NCBI RefSeq assembly: GCF_001039355.2 | Contig: NW_019774029.1 | Coordinates: 1-23,583, forward strand | Direction of reading: 5' to 3' | Length of the DNA: 23,583 nucleotides | Source of the DNA: Lingula anatina | Lineage: Eukaryota > Brachiopoda > Lingulata > Lingulida > Lingulidae | Shown: one piece after another, positions 1 through 9,978 of the stretch | How positions within the stretch are numbered: position 1 is the stretch's first letter | Layout of the letters: each line of letters starts with the position of its first letter | Made by a program: the position numbers and the translations under genes | Notes under the pieces: generated by a model | Databases searched by the model: none | Seen by the model: only the letters and a program-made list of their open reading frames with translations | Told to the model about the DNA's origin: nothing

Positions 1-548
1 TAAGAGCTTCAAAGGCTTTAAAAATGTCAGATGTTCAGTTGACTGTACAGAGTTTTTTGTCCAGATGCCTAGGAATTTTGCAAGGCAAGGCAATCTGTTT
101 TCCAACTACAAAAATCGCCATACTTTCAAATGCCTTATTGCAGTGGCGCCAAATGGTGCATGTGTTTATATTTTGTATGAAGGTTTTGTATGAAGGTGCC
201 ATTAGTGACCGAGAAATTTTTTCAAAGTGTGGAATTTTAGATTATTTAGAACCGGGTGACATTCTTTTGGTAGATAGAGGTTTTACTGTAGAAGATTTAT
301 TACTTTCTAGACAAGTTTCTTTGAACATTCCTCCATTTCTAAAAGGTAGAGCAAAACTAACACCACAGGAAGAGCTACTGTGTAAAAAACTTTCTAAGGC
401 CCGAATCCATGTTGAGAGGTACAATGAACGCCTAAAAAAATTCAAACTTGTAGCAGGTACAATGCCTTTGAATATGACAGAACTAGCATCACAGGCTGTC
501 TTTGTAGCTGGTTGCCTCGTCAATTTCCAAGACCCTCTGGCAAAATAA
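1..548 (+). pseudogene. DDE transposase, C-terminal part (ISL2EU / PIF-Harbinger-like, DDE_Tnp_4), frameshifted
   Basis: This is the 3' part of a cut-and-paste transposase gene; its 5' part lies outside the window. Seen: bases 2 to about 183 read in one frame with DDE_Tnp_4-like motifs (VDCTEFF, then NLFSNYKN and LIAVAPNGA). From about 184 the next frame continues with GAISDREIF, LLVDRGF, LNIPPFLKGRAKLT, ARIHVERYNERLKKF and an end at CLVNFQDPLAK. The acidic residues of VDCTEFF and LVDRGF and the Glu of HVER fit the DDE triad of this family. The frame change coincides with a perfect 13-bp tandem duplication (171-183 and 184-196). The continuous ORF starting at 24 is out of frame with the family over its first ~50 codons, so that ATG is not a real start. 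Family level is firm; ISL2EU versus another Harbinger relative is less sure. Confidence 0.8.
171..196 (+). repeat. 13-bp tandem duplication inside the transposase remnant
   Basis: TTTTGTATGAAGG occurs twice back to back. Thirteen bases are not a multiple of three, and the family-like reading frame switches exactly here, so the duplication is the likely inactivating lesion. Confidence 0.85.
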
Positions 549-1634
549 GTATAGTAGGTAGTAGACATAATTAGGTTAAGAAAACAATATCTGTATATAG
601 TTAATTTCAGGGTTTTTTAATTGTGCAATGTTTTTTGGGTGTTGAAAGAGAAATAATTTTTTAATTGAAAATTGTGAACTTACGTATTTTCTTTTATTGA
701 ACCTACAAAGGAAAGCAGTATATACATGATGATACAAAGACTTTTCCATGACTTGTGCAATAAATTGGTTTATACGTATATAAAAAAAATGGGTTATTGT
801 TTGTCAAATTTACATTAACATTTGCAATTATTTTCATCACATGAATGCATCTGCAGTGTTCAGATCTGATTGGGAGTCACCTCAAAATTTGTTCTCTTAA
901 ATGTTCTTTATTTCCATTTACATCTAGAGTTCCCCTTTTTATCGTCAACCCTAAAATTGAGGTTACATCCTAGTTTGCTTGAAAGATGCAACTTACTGCC
1001 AACCTTTACCGCTTGGTATAGGAAATATAGTTTGCCAGAAAAAAAATTAGTTTTGTATGGGTTTTGGAACCTTTTCTGTCCCTTACAGCCCCTTTATGAT
1101 TTAGATTAAGAAAATAGTGCACTGAGAATTTTTTTCTGTTAATTATAGAATGTAAAATTTTACGAATAATAGGTGATATATCAAAATGCAACAATGTTTT
1201 TAAAAAAAAGTAGATGACAATTGGCTATTCAGATGAAAATAGCCGACTTTTGAGATTTCCTTTGCTAAAATGAATGGATGTGAAGTATTTACTAGATCCC
1301 CTGAACCTTATAAAAGCAATATGCAAATGGACAAAATGAAAACACTAATAATCATTTATGCAAAATATTTAAATTTTTTTTCCTGGCATTTCTTGTATGT
1401 AGCTTAGGTTAATTTTGGTGTCAACTAGCAGGCAAGGGTGTAAACTACTGCCTATTTCTATTTTGAGTACCAGGCACGGCGTGAGACCTCTGGCGGAGGG
1501 GACTGCTTACTTTGAGCGGTGCAACGGTTTGTCTTTTCACGTGACCTTGTTCTAGCTTCCAGTGATTCATTCAATACGACCATCGTAAACAGTGTGATGG
1601 GGTGTTGGAGTTGTGAGAAGGCTTGTACTTTCCC
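549..1634. other. Intergenic, AT-rich, no supported gene
   Basis: Follows the transposase remnant. It holds only short ORFs without family features and T/A runs. The 3' terminal repeat of the transposon should lie here if it survives, but I could not identify it without its partner. Confidence 0.5.
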
Positions 1635-1777
1635 TCTAACCGCTAACAGGGTGGCAGATTTTTTTTAGATTTTGTTACCTGCCACTTAATTGAAGTAAAT
1701 ATTCCACCTCCTGCTAGAGTGCAAAGCATACGATATATCAATACGTGCTTCCTTCAGTGGCGGATTTAGATTTCTGC
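1635..1777 (+). repeat. Dispersed repeat, copy 1 (matches the right edge of the window)
   Basis: About 140 bp closely matching 23442-23583 in the same orientation. Shared blocks include CAGGGTGGCAGATTTTTT, CCACCTCCTGCTAGAGTGCA and ACGTGCTTCCTTCAGTGG. A 7-bp inverted pair (GTGGCAG...CTGCCAC) is kept in both copies. The repeat runs into the CAGTGGC-type MITE end, so the MITE was probably part of the unit when it spread. Confidence 0.75.
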
Positions 1778-1917
1778 CCCCTCCCCACCCCCCTGGAAAT
1801 TAGAATTTTGACTAGCTGAATCCTAGTTCTAAACCTAACCAAATATAGCGCCGTTCACCCTCTTATATACCAAAAATGTTCAAACCCCCCCCCCAAATAA
1901 TCCCGGATCGGCCCCTG
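1755..1917. mobile_element. MITE with CAG...CTG ends, family 1, copy 1
   Basis: Begins CAGTGGCGGATTTAGA and ends GGATCGGCCCCTG, an imperfect terminal inverted repeat. The interior shares the block GACTAGCTGAATC...TAGTTCTAAACC with 9685-9914. It is non-coding with C-rich runs. No target duplication is visible, in line with it being embedded in the larger repeat at 1635. Such ends are typical of hAT-like non-autonomous elements; superfamily is inferred. Confidence 0.6.
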
Positions 1918-3524
1918 GGTTAGTAGGTCAAACAATGCGGGAACAATGTATTTATCATGAGGGTCAATACCTACACTCAACGTTATTATACATCCAGTAT
2001 TGTAAATTAGAACACATTCAGAAGGGGGCAGCTGTCCTACCCCTAGCTGACCTCAGCAATAATAAGCTGTTTAATGTCCTTATGGGTGCTGAAGACTTAG
2101 ATATTCTTAGAATATTTCATAAATAGATGCTTCCAACAAAGGAAACAGGCCCTCTCTTAATACATTGCACTCTTTTCAGTGTATGTATTTAAATCCATCA
2201 CATATAGCTTACCACTATACATTTTATTTATTTTTTAAGCTAACTTATAAATGGTATTTTTATTTATTTAATTAGACCTAAGTGTGTGTCCATGTCCTGT
2301 AGATTTAGCTTGAGTTGTATATTTAACCACTGTGATTTTACCTTAATTAATTGTATGTAAAGGTTGAGATCAAGAAACATTCCTGTATAGGGGACCTTTA
2401 GGCAAAAATGGGAAAATCCAGAGATAATAAAATGACCGTCTATTTATCTACAGACATATCTGTGAATATCTTGCAAAAGGTCAATCTGTGTCCCTGGTAG
2501 AGGGTACCTTCTCCCTCAGTACTGATATGTATATATATATATTTGCTTATGTTCAAATTTGGCCTAAATTTGTAACTCTGATTTTCACAAAAGGAATGTT
2601 AACTATGTGTACTTTAAATTGTCTAGCGATATTTACTTGTACATTCATTTTATTTTGTCATTGTGACATGTTTTATCTGGTCAATTAGATTAGATAATTA
2701 GAATATAAACATTAGATGAAGGGGGGTTATACCCTGTAGTTCTTGATCCATAATCTGAACATTAGATATATTAGATCCATTATATCCATTATCCACAGAT
2801 GACAGGTCGCACATTTTGTAATGTAGTGAAGAGTCGGCGAATAGTTCAGGACACCAAGAAAAGTGAATTGTCCTCTGTCCACTTGAAAATTCAGAGATAG
2901 TCAGAACATTTGCAGTCTCAGGAAGTTGAACCGAGTGAAATGTTTGAATTCAGAAAAATGGGCTTTTTATGCTTTTTAACTGTATTTGCATATATTTCAG
3001 GCAAACTCAATGTCCCAGCTAGTTGATCCAGTTATCATCACCAGAAGAAAAAGAACTGTGCCATCACAACATGAGGAAAACAAGTCTTATTTCCCATTGC
3101 CTTGAGACCTATTTCTCACCTAACACAATGGGTTAATTCCCACCAGAGAACAGAAGACAGGGACTCCGGACAGCTTAATATTTTGAGGATATACTATTTA
3201 TATATTGAATTTTTTATTAAATAGTTAATTTTTTTAAGATATGATAAATATGATTATTTGATTTATCTGCTTACTGTTTCTTCTGCTCACTATGACAGAC
3301 TTGGTGATGTACCTCATCATTCACTGAGCTGTGAGATTTTGTCTTCGTAGGTCTTAAAAAGAGGCATTTTACACAATAAGGAAAAAAATGAAATACCACT
3401 TGTTTCCATAACCAGTATTATTCAACACACGAGATAGATGCAATAAAGTTTGACATAAAATACTGTTATTTTTTTCTTACATGAGCCTTTATACACAGTT
3501 CTTTTGGCACCCGACCCCGGTCCG
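1918..3524. other. Intergenic, AT-rich, no supported gene
   Basis: Contains an unassigned 63-codon ORF (1935-2126), a 66-codon ORF (2488-2688) and short repetitions of ATTAGAT/CCATTAT near 2690-2800. None has convincing coding features. Confidence 0.45.
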
Positions 3525-3640
3525 ACCCCCCCAGCACACCCCACCCCTTTGTATACCCCACCCACCCCTTGGTATACCCACCCCCTGATATACCCCCACC
3601 CCAACACACCCCCTGGTATACCCCACCCCCTGGTATAGTC
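3525..3640. repeat. C-rich minisatellite, unit about 17 bp
   Basis: Imperfect tandem copies of TATACCCCACCCCCTGG. The minus strand is strongly G-rich, with many runs of 3-5 G spaced a few bases apart, so it can in principle form G-quadruplexes. The minus-strand ORF across it (Gly/Val/Tyr repeats) is an artefact of the repeat. Confidence 0.8.
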
Positions 3641-3659
3641 CCAAGGTAGAAGTGGGCAA

Positions 3660-4060
3660 CTTCAGTTTACTCGATTTTTGGATTTCTGAGTATCTTATAG
3701 CTTATAATACTGTGTCAACAATGAAGACCCCATTTTTTTGTTTTATTTTATTGGGCAACTACAACTTTAAATAGAATATCGCAACAATGAAGACTGCATT
3801 TCTTTTCTTTTATTGGAAAACTACGACTTACAATGGAGTGTGTCAACAGTGAAGCTTACTCGATTTCTGACCACCTTATAACTTACAATAGAATGTGTCA
3901 ACAATGAAGTAACTGTGTCAAAAATTCTTAGAGTTCAAGCTTCAGCGCCTTGACTATTTATGAATGAGAGAGGTCGGGCTTACATGTTGGGCTACTACGG
4001 TTGACAATAGAGTGTGTTAACATCAGCGCCTTGACTATTTATGAATGAGAGAGAGGTATA
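3660..4060 (+). repeat. Degenerate tandem array plus 31-bp direct repeat
   Basis: Several diverged copies of a roughly 60-70 bp unit carrying ACTTACAATAGAATGTGTCA and ACAATGAAG occur between 3700 and 3910. A perfect 31-bp direct repeat, beginning TCAGCGCCTTGACTATTTAT, lies at 3942-3972 and 4023-4053. Confidence 0.6.
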
Positions 4061-4386
4061 AGAACCAAATACTTTAAGTGATATTGTGTGGTTTTCAAAA
4101 ACAGTCAATATGCTAGATTGACTTAATATTTTACTGAAATGAATGCTGTAGTTGCGTGAACAAAGAGCCGTCAGCTCGTATAGTGTTGATTTAACTATAA
4201 TGGATGGCGATATTTGTTTATTGACAAAGTAGTTTTGTTTACAGAGGTGTGTACAATCACATCAATGAAATATATGTTACGCCTTTAGGGACTATTCCCA
4301 CAGATAATGGGATCGATCTATCTCCCTGGGGAGTCTCACTAAATTGCTATCAAACTGACAGGCTTAAACAGTTCTACTTATTTTTT

Positions 4387-4599
4387 GTCCAGGAATCTTT
4401 TTGCCTCATGTAGCTCCTACAGAGCTAAGCTGTATGCCCTGCAAATCTGATATATTTGGTGTTCACCAGGCACATTTTTATAAAAGTTTGAACTTTGCTT
4501 ATTTCATATTAAATACCATAGATAAAATTGGCAGCCGCACACCAAGTAACCGCCGTGCCTCTCACTTCTCTGTGCACTCTACTGCTAATCTGCAAAAAA

Positions 4600-4642
<43 letters not shown>

Positions 4643-4735
4643 ATGAAAAGTAATTACAAAAAAAGTAGAAGATAAGTTACAGAGATTGAGTCGTAATCTT
4701 ACATCACGTTTGATTACCTGTCACGTAAACTTGGG
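4387..4735. repeat. Dispersed repeat copy A (no CARD-like ORF)
   Basis: Homologous by eye to 8661-9402, roughly three quarters identical. The blocks run in the same order: AGGAATCTTTTTG, then CACACCAAGTAACCGCCGT, then CTGCAAAAAA followed by an AT-rich microsatellite, then TTACATCA...CCTGTCAC. Here the third block follows the second almost directly. Both copies are open in one plus-strand frame over ~60 codons, but differences are not concentrated at third codon positions, so I do not call that frame a gene. Confidence 0.65.
4599..4645. repeat. (AAAT)n microsatellite
   Basis: About eleven copies of AAAT inside dispersed repeat copy A. Confidence 0.95.
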
Positions 4736-4971
4736 GGCTTTGTTTAATTTAACTGAAGTAAAGAAGGTCTTTTGTATAAATTCGGATTTGACTTATTGTC
4801 AGTGAGTTTTACGTAAGATACCAGAACAATGGCTCCCGTTTAAACGTTTAAAAATGCGTAAAAACATAAATTATAAATAGAGGAGGGAAGTATAAGGGAC
4901 TTTCGCAGGAATGTCTAAAGGCCGGTCATTATTTAAGTCGCAGAACAGAGGAGAAAATGCCTGTGATTCTC

Positions 4972-4985
4972 ACCCCCCCCCCCCC

Positions 4986-5014
<29 letters not shown>
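4972..5014. repeat. Poly-C followed by poly-A run
   Basis: About 14 C then about 29 A. Length is likely unreliable in the assembly. Confidence 0.95.
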
Positions 5015-5017
<3 letters not shown>

Positions 5018-5640
5018 AATTGCACTCAAACTCTTTCAGGACCCATTTCCGGGATGATTGAAAAATTTAGGTCCCGCCTCAATAAAAAATCTATGAACTG
5101 TGCAAAATTCATATTTTCCACTATGGCTTGAATGGCAATTCACAAAGCAAAAAAAGTAAATGTAACTGATTAAATTAATTATCTAAAATAAGGCATAAAA
5201 ATATGTTTAAAACACTCTACTCATGTGGTAACTAATGAAAATTTTCATGTTTCAGTCGAAAACAAAAAACCCTGTAGCACTACAGATAATTGCTTGGACT
5301 TAGACACGCAAAACTTTTTTCGGACGGGGAAGATACGTTACATTCGTTTCAGCCATGAAGCAAAGCCCCCCTCAGTTACAAAGCACCCCCTGCCGTCAAC
5401 TATAATTTTCCACATGACTGAATCACTACGCAGGTTTTGGGGCACGATTAAATAAAAATAAAAATAAACAAAAACTATCTCCCAGAACATACATAAACGG
5501 ACCACACGTAAGTTACCGTTTGATAACGTTAATCGGATGATAAGTCCCCCATTAAATAACATTTCAACCACGATAAGTATTACATTTGTAGTATATGTAA
5601 TATCGAGACAGTCGTGGGTTTACGTTCCATATACACTTTT
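5015..5640. other. Intergenic, no supported gene
   Basis: Overlapping ORFs on both strands (5225-5455 plus, 5338-5571 minus) look like chance frames; neither shows a recognisable motif. Confidence 0.45.
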
Positions 5641-5788
5641 CAGGCCCGAAGCCGGGGGAGGGGGGTTCGGGGAAAAGGTCCACTCTGGGTAAAATTTGAT
5701 CTAGGTACATGAAGTTTTTTATGGGAAAAGGTCCACTTTTTAAAAAAAAAAAAGACCCCCCCTTTTGAAATTGCTGGCTACGGGCCTG
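5641..5788. mobile_element. MITE family 2 (CAGGCCCG...CGGGCCTG)
   Basis: The left end CAGGCCCGAAGCCGG is the inverse, with three mismatches, of the right end CTGGCTACGGGCCTG. It is flanked on both sides by CTTTT (5636-5640 and 5789-5793), a possible target duplication. The 148-bp interior is non-coding and has an internal near-repeat GGAAAAGGTCCACT. A hAT-like non-autonomous element is the best guess, although a 5-bp duplication would be short for hAT. Confidence 0.55.
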
Positions 5789-6340
5789 CTTTTTAAAAGA
5801 TGTATACAACTACAAATCCATCAAATGTTATATTTTGAGACTTGTGACTTTTCAGCTTGTGAAATGCACCTCCACACTGAATATTGGGTTTAGGTGCTAT
5901 TATATGTGCTTTTAATATGCCCTTATAATTGGTTGTATTAAAAAAAAGGGGAATCCCCTTGACCTATATTTCAGCCCTAGTTGGCAATACGTAAACATTG
6001 CGGAATGTCATAGTGAAAAATAATTATTTTAAAGCCGGTCATAATAAATGTACTGAAAATTTCTTAGACACATTATATATACATATTTTCTGTATGAAAA
6101 GTACACATATGTCTAAAAAGTCACAGCAAGACCAAGCAATGTGCGTGGATTTGAAGAGTTTTCCCAACTAGTATTAAATATGCCTAGTATGCTGCAGGTA
6201 ATTGAGTAGCAGAGGCCGGCGTAATGTATTATTATTATATATTTAACTATTTGTTGCTGTTTTTTCTTTTTTTTTTTTTTCGGGAATTCGCACAATTTTT
6301 CCATGTTTGTATGTGAAACGTTTCCAAATATATCACTCAC

Positions 6341-6382
6341 CTGGCCGATATACTTGGAATCCCAACGCAAATAACCAAACAT
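6341..6382 (-). CDS. Possible short 5' coding exon (14 codons), hypothetical
   Basis: An ATG at 6382 opens a 14-codon frame ending in CAG|GTGAGT, a near-consensus splice donor (donor bases 6335-6340). A palindromic cAMP-response element, TGACGTCA, lies 15-22 bp upstream of this ATG (6397-6404). No downstream exon could be identified and the peptide is not recognised. The layout fits a first exon, but chance is a real alternative. Confidence 0.2.
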
Positions 6383-6396
6383 TCTCCCAGTGGGAA

Positions 6397-6453
6397 TGAC
6401 GTCACACAGGTGTTGTAGGTGTGGATTATATTGAGAACGACAGTCAAGATGGC
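6397..6453. promoter_or_regulatory. Candidate bidirectional promoter: CRE plus YY1-like site
   Basis: TGACGTCA at 6397-6404 matches a full CRE. CAAGATGGC at 6445-6453 matches the core of the YY1 motif often found at transcription starts; its ATG opens a 7-codon frame ending in TAG. The two sites face away from each other, toward the minus-strand mini-exon and the plus strand. Motif matches only. Confidence 0.25.
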
Positions 6454-6459
6454 CGACTG

Positions 6460-8260
6460 GGAGGATGCCTAGAGCTCTTAAAAAGTTATACCAAAATATC
6501 TATACCAGCTACAAATATGCATCTGAATCAGTGTGAAAATTGTTTTTAAGTCAAAGGCATACCTCTGGATCTTGAAATCATATAAGGAAAAACTTATGTG
6601 AAAAGATTTTAAAATCTATAAAAGATTTGCAGTTGGCAACCAGACAGAGTCTCAAAACAAAGATGGAGGGCAATCACTACACTGAGATAGGAGTGAAACT
6701 ACTGCTGAAGAGATAAAGGATGCATTCACCTCAAAGGCAAGTAATCTGAATGAGTTAAATGGAAATACTCAAATCTTACTTCAAGAATGAAGTGTACCTT
6801 ACCACACACTAATCAATCCCAAAATCCAGACTTGCATGAAATAACAGCATAGTCAAGACCAAAACTGTCTCTTTTAGTGAATTTTTTAACCTGCAAGTGC
6901 CAAAGGCAGACTGACTACTAAGTCACGCGTCTGTTGTCAAGGGTTTTTGCCAATGTTAATTACTTATCTACCCATTATATGTGCCTTACCAGGCAAGTCT
7001 AGGCAGTAAAGGTGTGGTGACATGGGGCTGATGAAAACTTTTATCAAAAATGCATTTCATCAAGAAAGTAAGGAAGTTGCACACAGTCCATTCCACAGTT
7101 TTCTTTCTTGAGTCCACGAGACGAGACCCCTCAGGCTCATTATCTCAACATACAGATATCTAGACACCAATTAATCATTTTCTAGCGGAGTACGTAGCTA
7201 AGAAACTATCATTTATACCTTCGCAGCGATTATCATAATTGTTATTTAAGTTTTTTCAAACGGTATGCGACTTTTCCGCCGGCGTTATGATTATTAATCT
7301 CCCGAAAAACATTCAACAGTCACATTTATTTAATAACTTTATGTAGGCCTACTGGTTGGAAAATACTGCGAAGGATATGATTATCAGTTTTCATCATAAA
7401 CAGGGTGGAAAGTAATCAGTGATACGGTCGTCAGGGGAGAGTTAGTTAATCTTAGCGACCTTGGTGAAATGTTTTATTTGTAAGTTACCGCCTTTTGAAG
7501 TGAGCAGTTCATTCTTATATAATGGAATAGTTTATTGTAAAAGCTGATAAAATATTTTCTTTTCACAATTAAACATATAAAATAATTCACGTCATAATAA
7601 ACATATTTATTTGGCATTATCTAACATTTCATTGCAATTTATAATTGTAACATGAAAATCTAAAGAATGAAAACACTAAAAGACAGACGCTTTAAAATAA
7701 AAAAAAAAAAAACATTAATCATAAAAACTTTTTAAAAGATGAGATTTAAGAGCAACTTTATTTTTTGTCATAATATAAATATAAACTTAAAAACTGACGT
7801 AATGACTTTCAGATCTCATAGAAAAAGCCAGTTCCTTCCCCAATACAATTAAAGCCCTTTCTCCATAACATTTGTCCTGTCGTTTTTTTCCACAGCGGCT
7901 ATGTGTAAAACTTTTAACAAAATTCTAACTTGCCTTTGTGGTTCAAATTGATGAAGATGTAAGGCATTGTAACCATTTTACACAGTAATAACTTTTCCAT
8001 TCACACCATAAATTTATATTCAATTAAAATAGTTTTTTATGGAAAGATGTAAACCGTTAACAGTCCCCTATTCATGATGAAAAATGACTTGCCGTACAAG
8101 CTAAAATGGAATGTTTTCGGTCAAATGTGTTTACAATTCTTATCACAGATAAATATAGTGACAGTGTTATATTTATATAAAACTGCAGTAACAATACAAA
8201 TTAGAAAAATTGTAAAAGTTTGTCAGGAATGTTAGAGGCAAATTAGACCTATACAAGGTG
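6460..8260. other. Intergenic, no supported gene
   Basis: 1.8 kb of AT-rich sequence without an ORF above background, with poly-A near 7698-7711. No RNA gene, TIR pair or coding pattern was recognised. Confidence 0.45.
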
Positions 8261-8263
8261 TAA

Positions 8264-8280
8264 TGGGGGGGGGGGGGGGN
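8264..8280. repeat. Poly-G run ending in an ambiguous base
   Basis: A G homopolymer directly followed by N at 8280, then C-rich sequence. This marks an unresolved point in the assembly. Confidence 0.9.
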
Positions 8281-8841
8281 TATCCCTAAATTTCTTGCCC
8301 CCTCCCATCCGCCACCCCACCACACAACACTTTAGTCCTTGAGAAAATGAAAACCTGGAACATACTTTACAAGGAATGGAATGGTATAAAATCATAGTCG
8401 CTACTAAGCCACGAAATCATTATCGCTATTATAAGCTGTAAGTTTTTTATACTTAAGCTATTTGACATTTCGTATATGATATATGAACATCAAAATCGGC
8501 CAAAATGTTGTTTTTAAACAAGTCAGTGTCATTAGAACTTTCGATGGATCAAAGAGATGGCAAACAATTTGATTCGTCTAATTTTTCATCCGTCGTCACG
8601 GTTTACTGGTCAGTCAATCACACTGTAGAGGATGCTCTTTAGTAATTGGTGGCATTTGGTGTCGAGGAATCTTTTTGACTCATGTAACTCCTATACGGCT
8701 AAGCTGTGTGCCCTGTGAAGCTGATATATATGGTTTTCACCTAGCACGTTTTTATAACAGTTTTAGATTTCGATTTGCTTATTGCACATTAAAAACCATG
8801 TGTTGTTTTGAAAGCCACACACCAAGTAACCGCCGTCTCTC

Positions 8842-9210
8842 TCACATCTCCGTACACTCCACAGACAGTCCAGGATTGGCTATTCCAAACTCTGTCACCA
8901 CAGCTAGGTACGGTGATACTTGGTGAAGGGCTCGCAGAAAATCTTCAAACGCGACGCGACGCAGTTCCTCTGGTTGAGTGTCCAAGTAGGACAAGACACA
9001 CGACAGTATAACAGCCATTTTATACTTAGGATTGGTGATGAAAATAATGTCATAACGCTGTTCTTCCGTCAAGATATAATAGCCACGAAGCAGATTCGCA
9101 AATGTCTGGACCTTGTTCAAGTCAGTGATACTGGTTATCAGAGTGAGGAACATGAGAAGAATATGCCGTCGTTCTGGGGAGTTGCTGTCTACTGTCACTG
9201 GGGTAACCAT
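8842..9210 (-). CDS. CARD-like (caspase recruitment) domain protein or exon
   Basis: A 122-codon minus-strand frame from an ATG at 9210 to a stop at 8842. The annotated frame could open two codons earlier, but at a GTG. The central ~80 residues show the spacing of a CARD: an amphipathic first helix (LNKVQTFANLLRG), then ILTEEQ, ITNPKYKMAVILSCVL and a last segment AFEDFLRALHQVSPYLAVV. LTxEQ, NPxKM and the final FLxAL..xxPYL pattern are what CARDs of inflammasome adaptors and NOD-like proteins show. A polypyrimidine tract ending in GCAG lies about 40 bp upstream on the minus strand (near 9249), so this may be an internal or 5' exon; taken as it stands it would be a CARD-only protein. The last ~15 residues may be read-through into intron. 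The assignment rests on pattern, not alignment. Confidence 0.5.
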   Translation of the reverse strand: MVTPVTVDSNSPERRHILLMFLTLITSITDLNKVQTFANLLRGYYILTEEQRYDIIFITNPKYKMAVILSCVLSYLDTQPEELRRVAFEDFLRALHQVSPYLAVVTEFGIANPGLSVECTEM

Positions 9211-9259
9211 TCTCACAGTATGGAGGGATATATTATGCTTAGATATTTACTGCAAAAAA

Positions 9260-9291
9260 GTATAATAATAATAATAATAATAATAATAAAA
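9260..9291. repeat. (ATA)n microsatellite
   Basis: About ten trinucleotide copies just upstream (minus sense) of the CARD-like frame; on that strand it forms part of a T-rich tract ending in TTTTTTGCAG. Confidence 0.95.
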
Positions 9292-9402
9292 GGGGTTAGC
9301 ATTAAATGTACAGACCACAATAAAACTCAAGTTGACATGAAACAACGATTATTTCGTGATTTTACATCATATTTAATTGCCTGTCACATAAATTTACGAG
9401 TT

Positions 9403-9634
9403 CCTTGAAATCTAAGTGTTTTAAACATGACTCGTGAATGCGGGTTTTCATTCCTATGTGAAAGGAAGTCATACACACGTATTCATGATTTTCAACTCAC
9501 CAGACTCATTTTCGGTGAGATAAGGATAACGTTTTGTTTACTGTTGCGATTTGTGATTTGGTAATTTTACATTTGATCATCCCCCCCAAATGTGACCTTC
9601 TACATGTATAATATCACACCTAGCAACCACATTA
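9403..9634. other. Intergenic spacer, no supported gene
   Basis: Between dispersed repeat copy B and the AT microsatellite. Nothing recognised. Confidence 0.45.
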
Positions 9635-9635
9635 T

Positions 9636-9641
9636 GAAAAA

Positions 9642-9684
<43 letters not shown>
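9636..9684. repeat. Poly-A and (TA)n microsatellite
   Basis: About 14 A followed by about 17 TA units, directly abutting the left end of a MITE. Confidence 0.95.
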
Positions 9685-9687
<3 letters not shown>

Positions 9688-9914
9688 TGTCGGATTTAGA
9701 GGGGGGGGATGTCAGATGTTCCTGCCTACCCCCCCCCCCTTCGATTTCTGGTCCCCTCTTAAAATGATAATTTGACTAGCTGAATCATAGTTCTAAACCG
9801 TACCAAAGTACCAACATCTTTCGGGGCCTTTTAGCCGCCAAGTAGGGGAGGGGGGGAGGGAGGTTCGGCTTCGCATCCGCAGACCCCCTTCATATAATCC
9901 TGGATCCGCCCCTG
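9685..9914. mobile_element. MITE with CAG...CTG ends, family 1, copy 2
   Basis: Begins CAGTGTCGGATTTAGA and ends CTGGATCCGCCCCTG, forming imperfect inverted ends. The interior block GACTAGCTGAATCATAGTTC matches the copy at 1755-1917. Flanking 8-mers TATATATA and ATATATTA are compatible with an 8-bp target duplication inside the TA microsatellite. Non-coding. Confidence 0.65.
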
Positions 9915-9941
9915 ATATATTAGCAATTAAATATGACAGGG

Positions 9942-9978
9942 CGGAGTGGAGGGAAGAGCAAGCGTCCTGGGTTCAATC
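9942..9978 (+). repeat. Possible tRNA-derived SINE remnant (A- and B-box-like)
   Basis: GGGCGGAGTGGA resembles a tRNA A box, and GGGTTCAATCCC, about 15 bp further on, is a near-perfect B box. The spacing is shorter than in a tRNA and there is no cloverleaf, so a decayed tRNA-derived SINE head is the best reading. Confidence 0.3.

Larger units (their letters stand above)
8661..9402. repeat. Dispersed repeat copy B (contains CARD-like ORF)
   Basis: Homologous at both ends to 4387-4735: 8661 to about 8865 matches the left part, and about 9247-9402 matches the right part. Roughly 390 bp between them (about 8866-9246) has no counterpart in copy A and carries the minus-strand CARD-like frame. An (ATA)n microsatellite sits at 9260-9291. 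Confidence 0.65.

Noticed and set aside
1935-2126. 63-codon ORF whose end (LADLSNNKLFNVLMGAEDLDI) vaguely recalls the C-terminal tail of LINE reverse transcriptases
   Set aside because: Too short, no cysteine/histidine tail motif, and no RT sequence around it.
3422-3607. Gly/Val/Tyr-rich minus-strand ORF
   Set aside because: It is a translation of the C-rich minisatellite.
4401-4610. Plus-strand ORF conserved between the two dispersed repeat copies (also 8675-8926)
   Set aside because: Differences are not biased to third codon positions and the copies have decayed, so the shared frame follows from nucleotide similarity.
6113-6382. 89-codon minus-strand ORF taken as a whole
   Set aside because: It runs through poly-T (Lys/Gln run); only the first 14 codons, up to a splice donor, are worth noting.
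8264-8280. Poly-G plus N as a biological signal
   Set aside because: Most simply an unresolved homopolymer in the assembly.
8920-9408. 162-codon plus-strand ORF over the CARD-like region
   Set aside because: Antisense shadow ending in a translated (ATA)n microsatellite (poly-Ile); the minus strand has the domain-like pattern.
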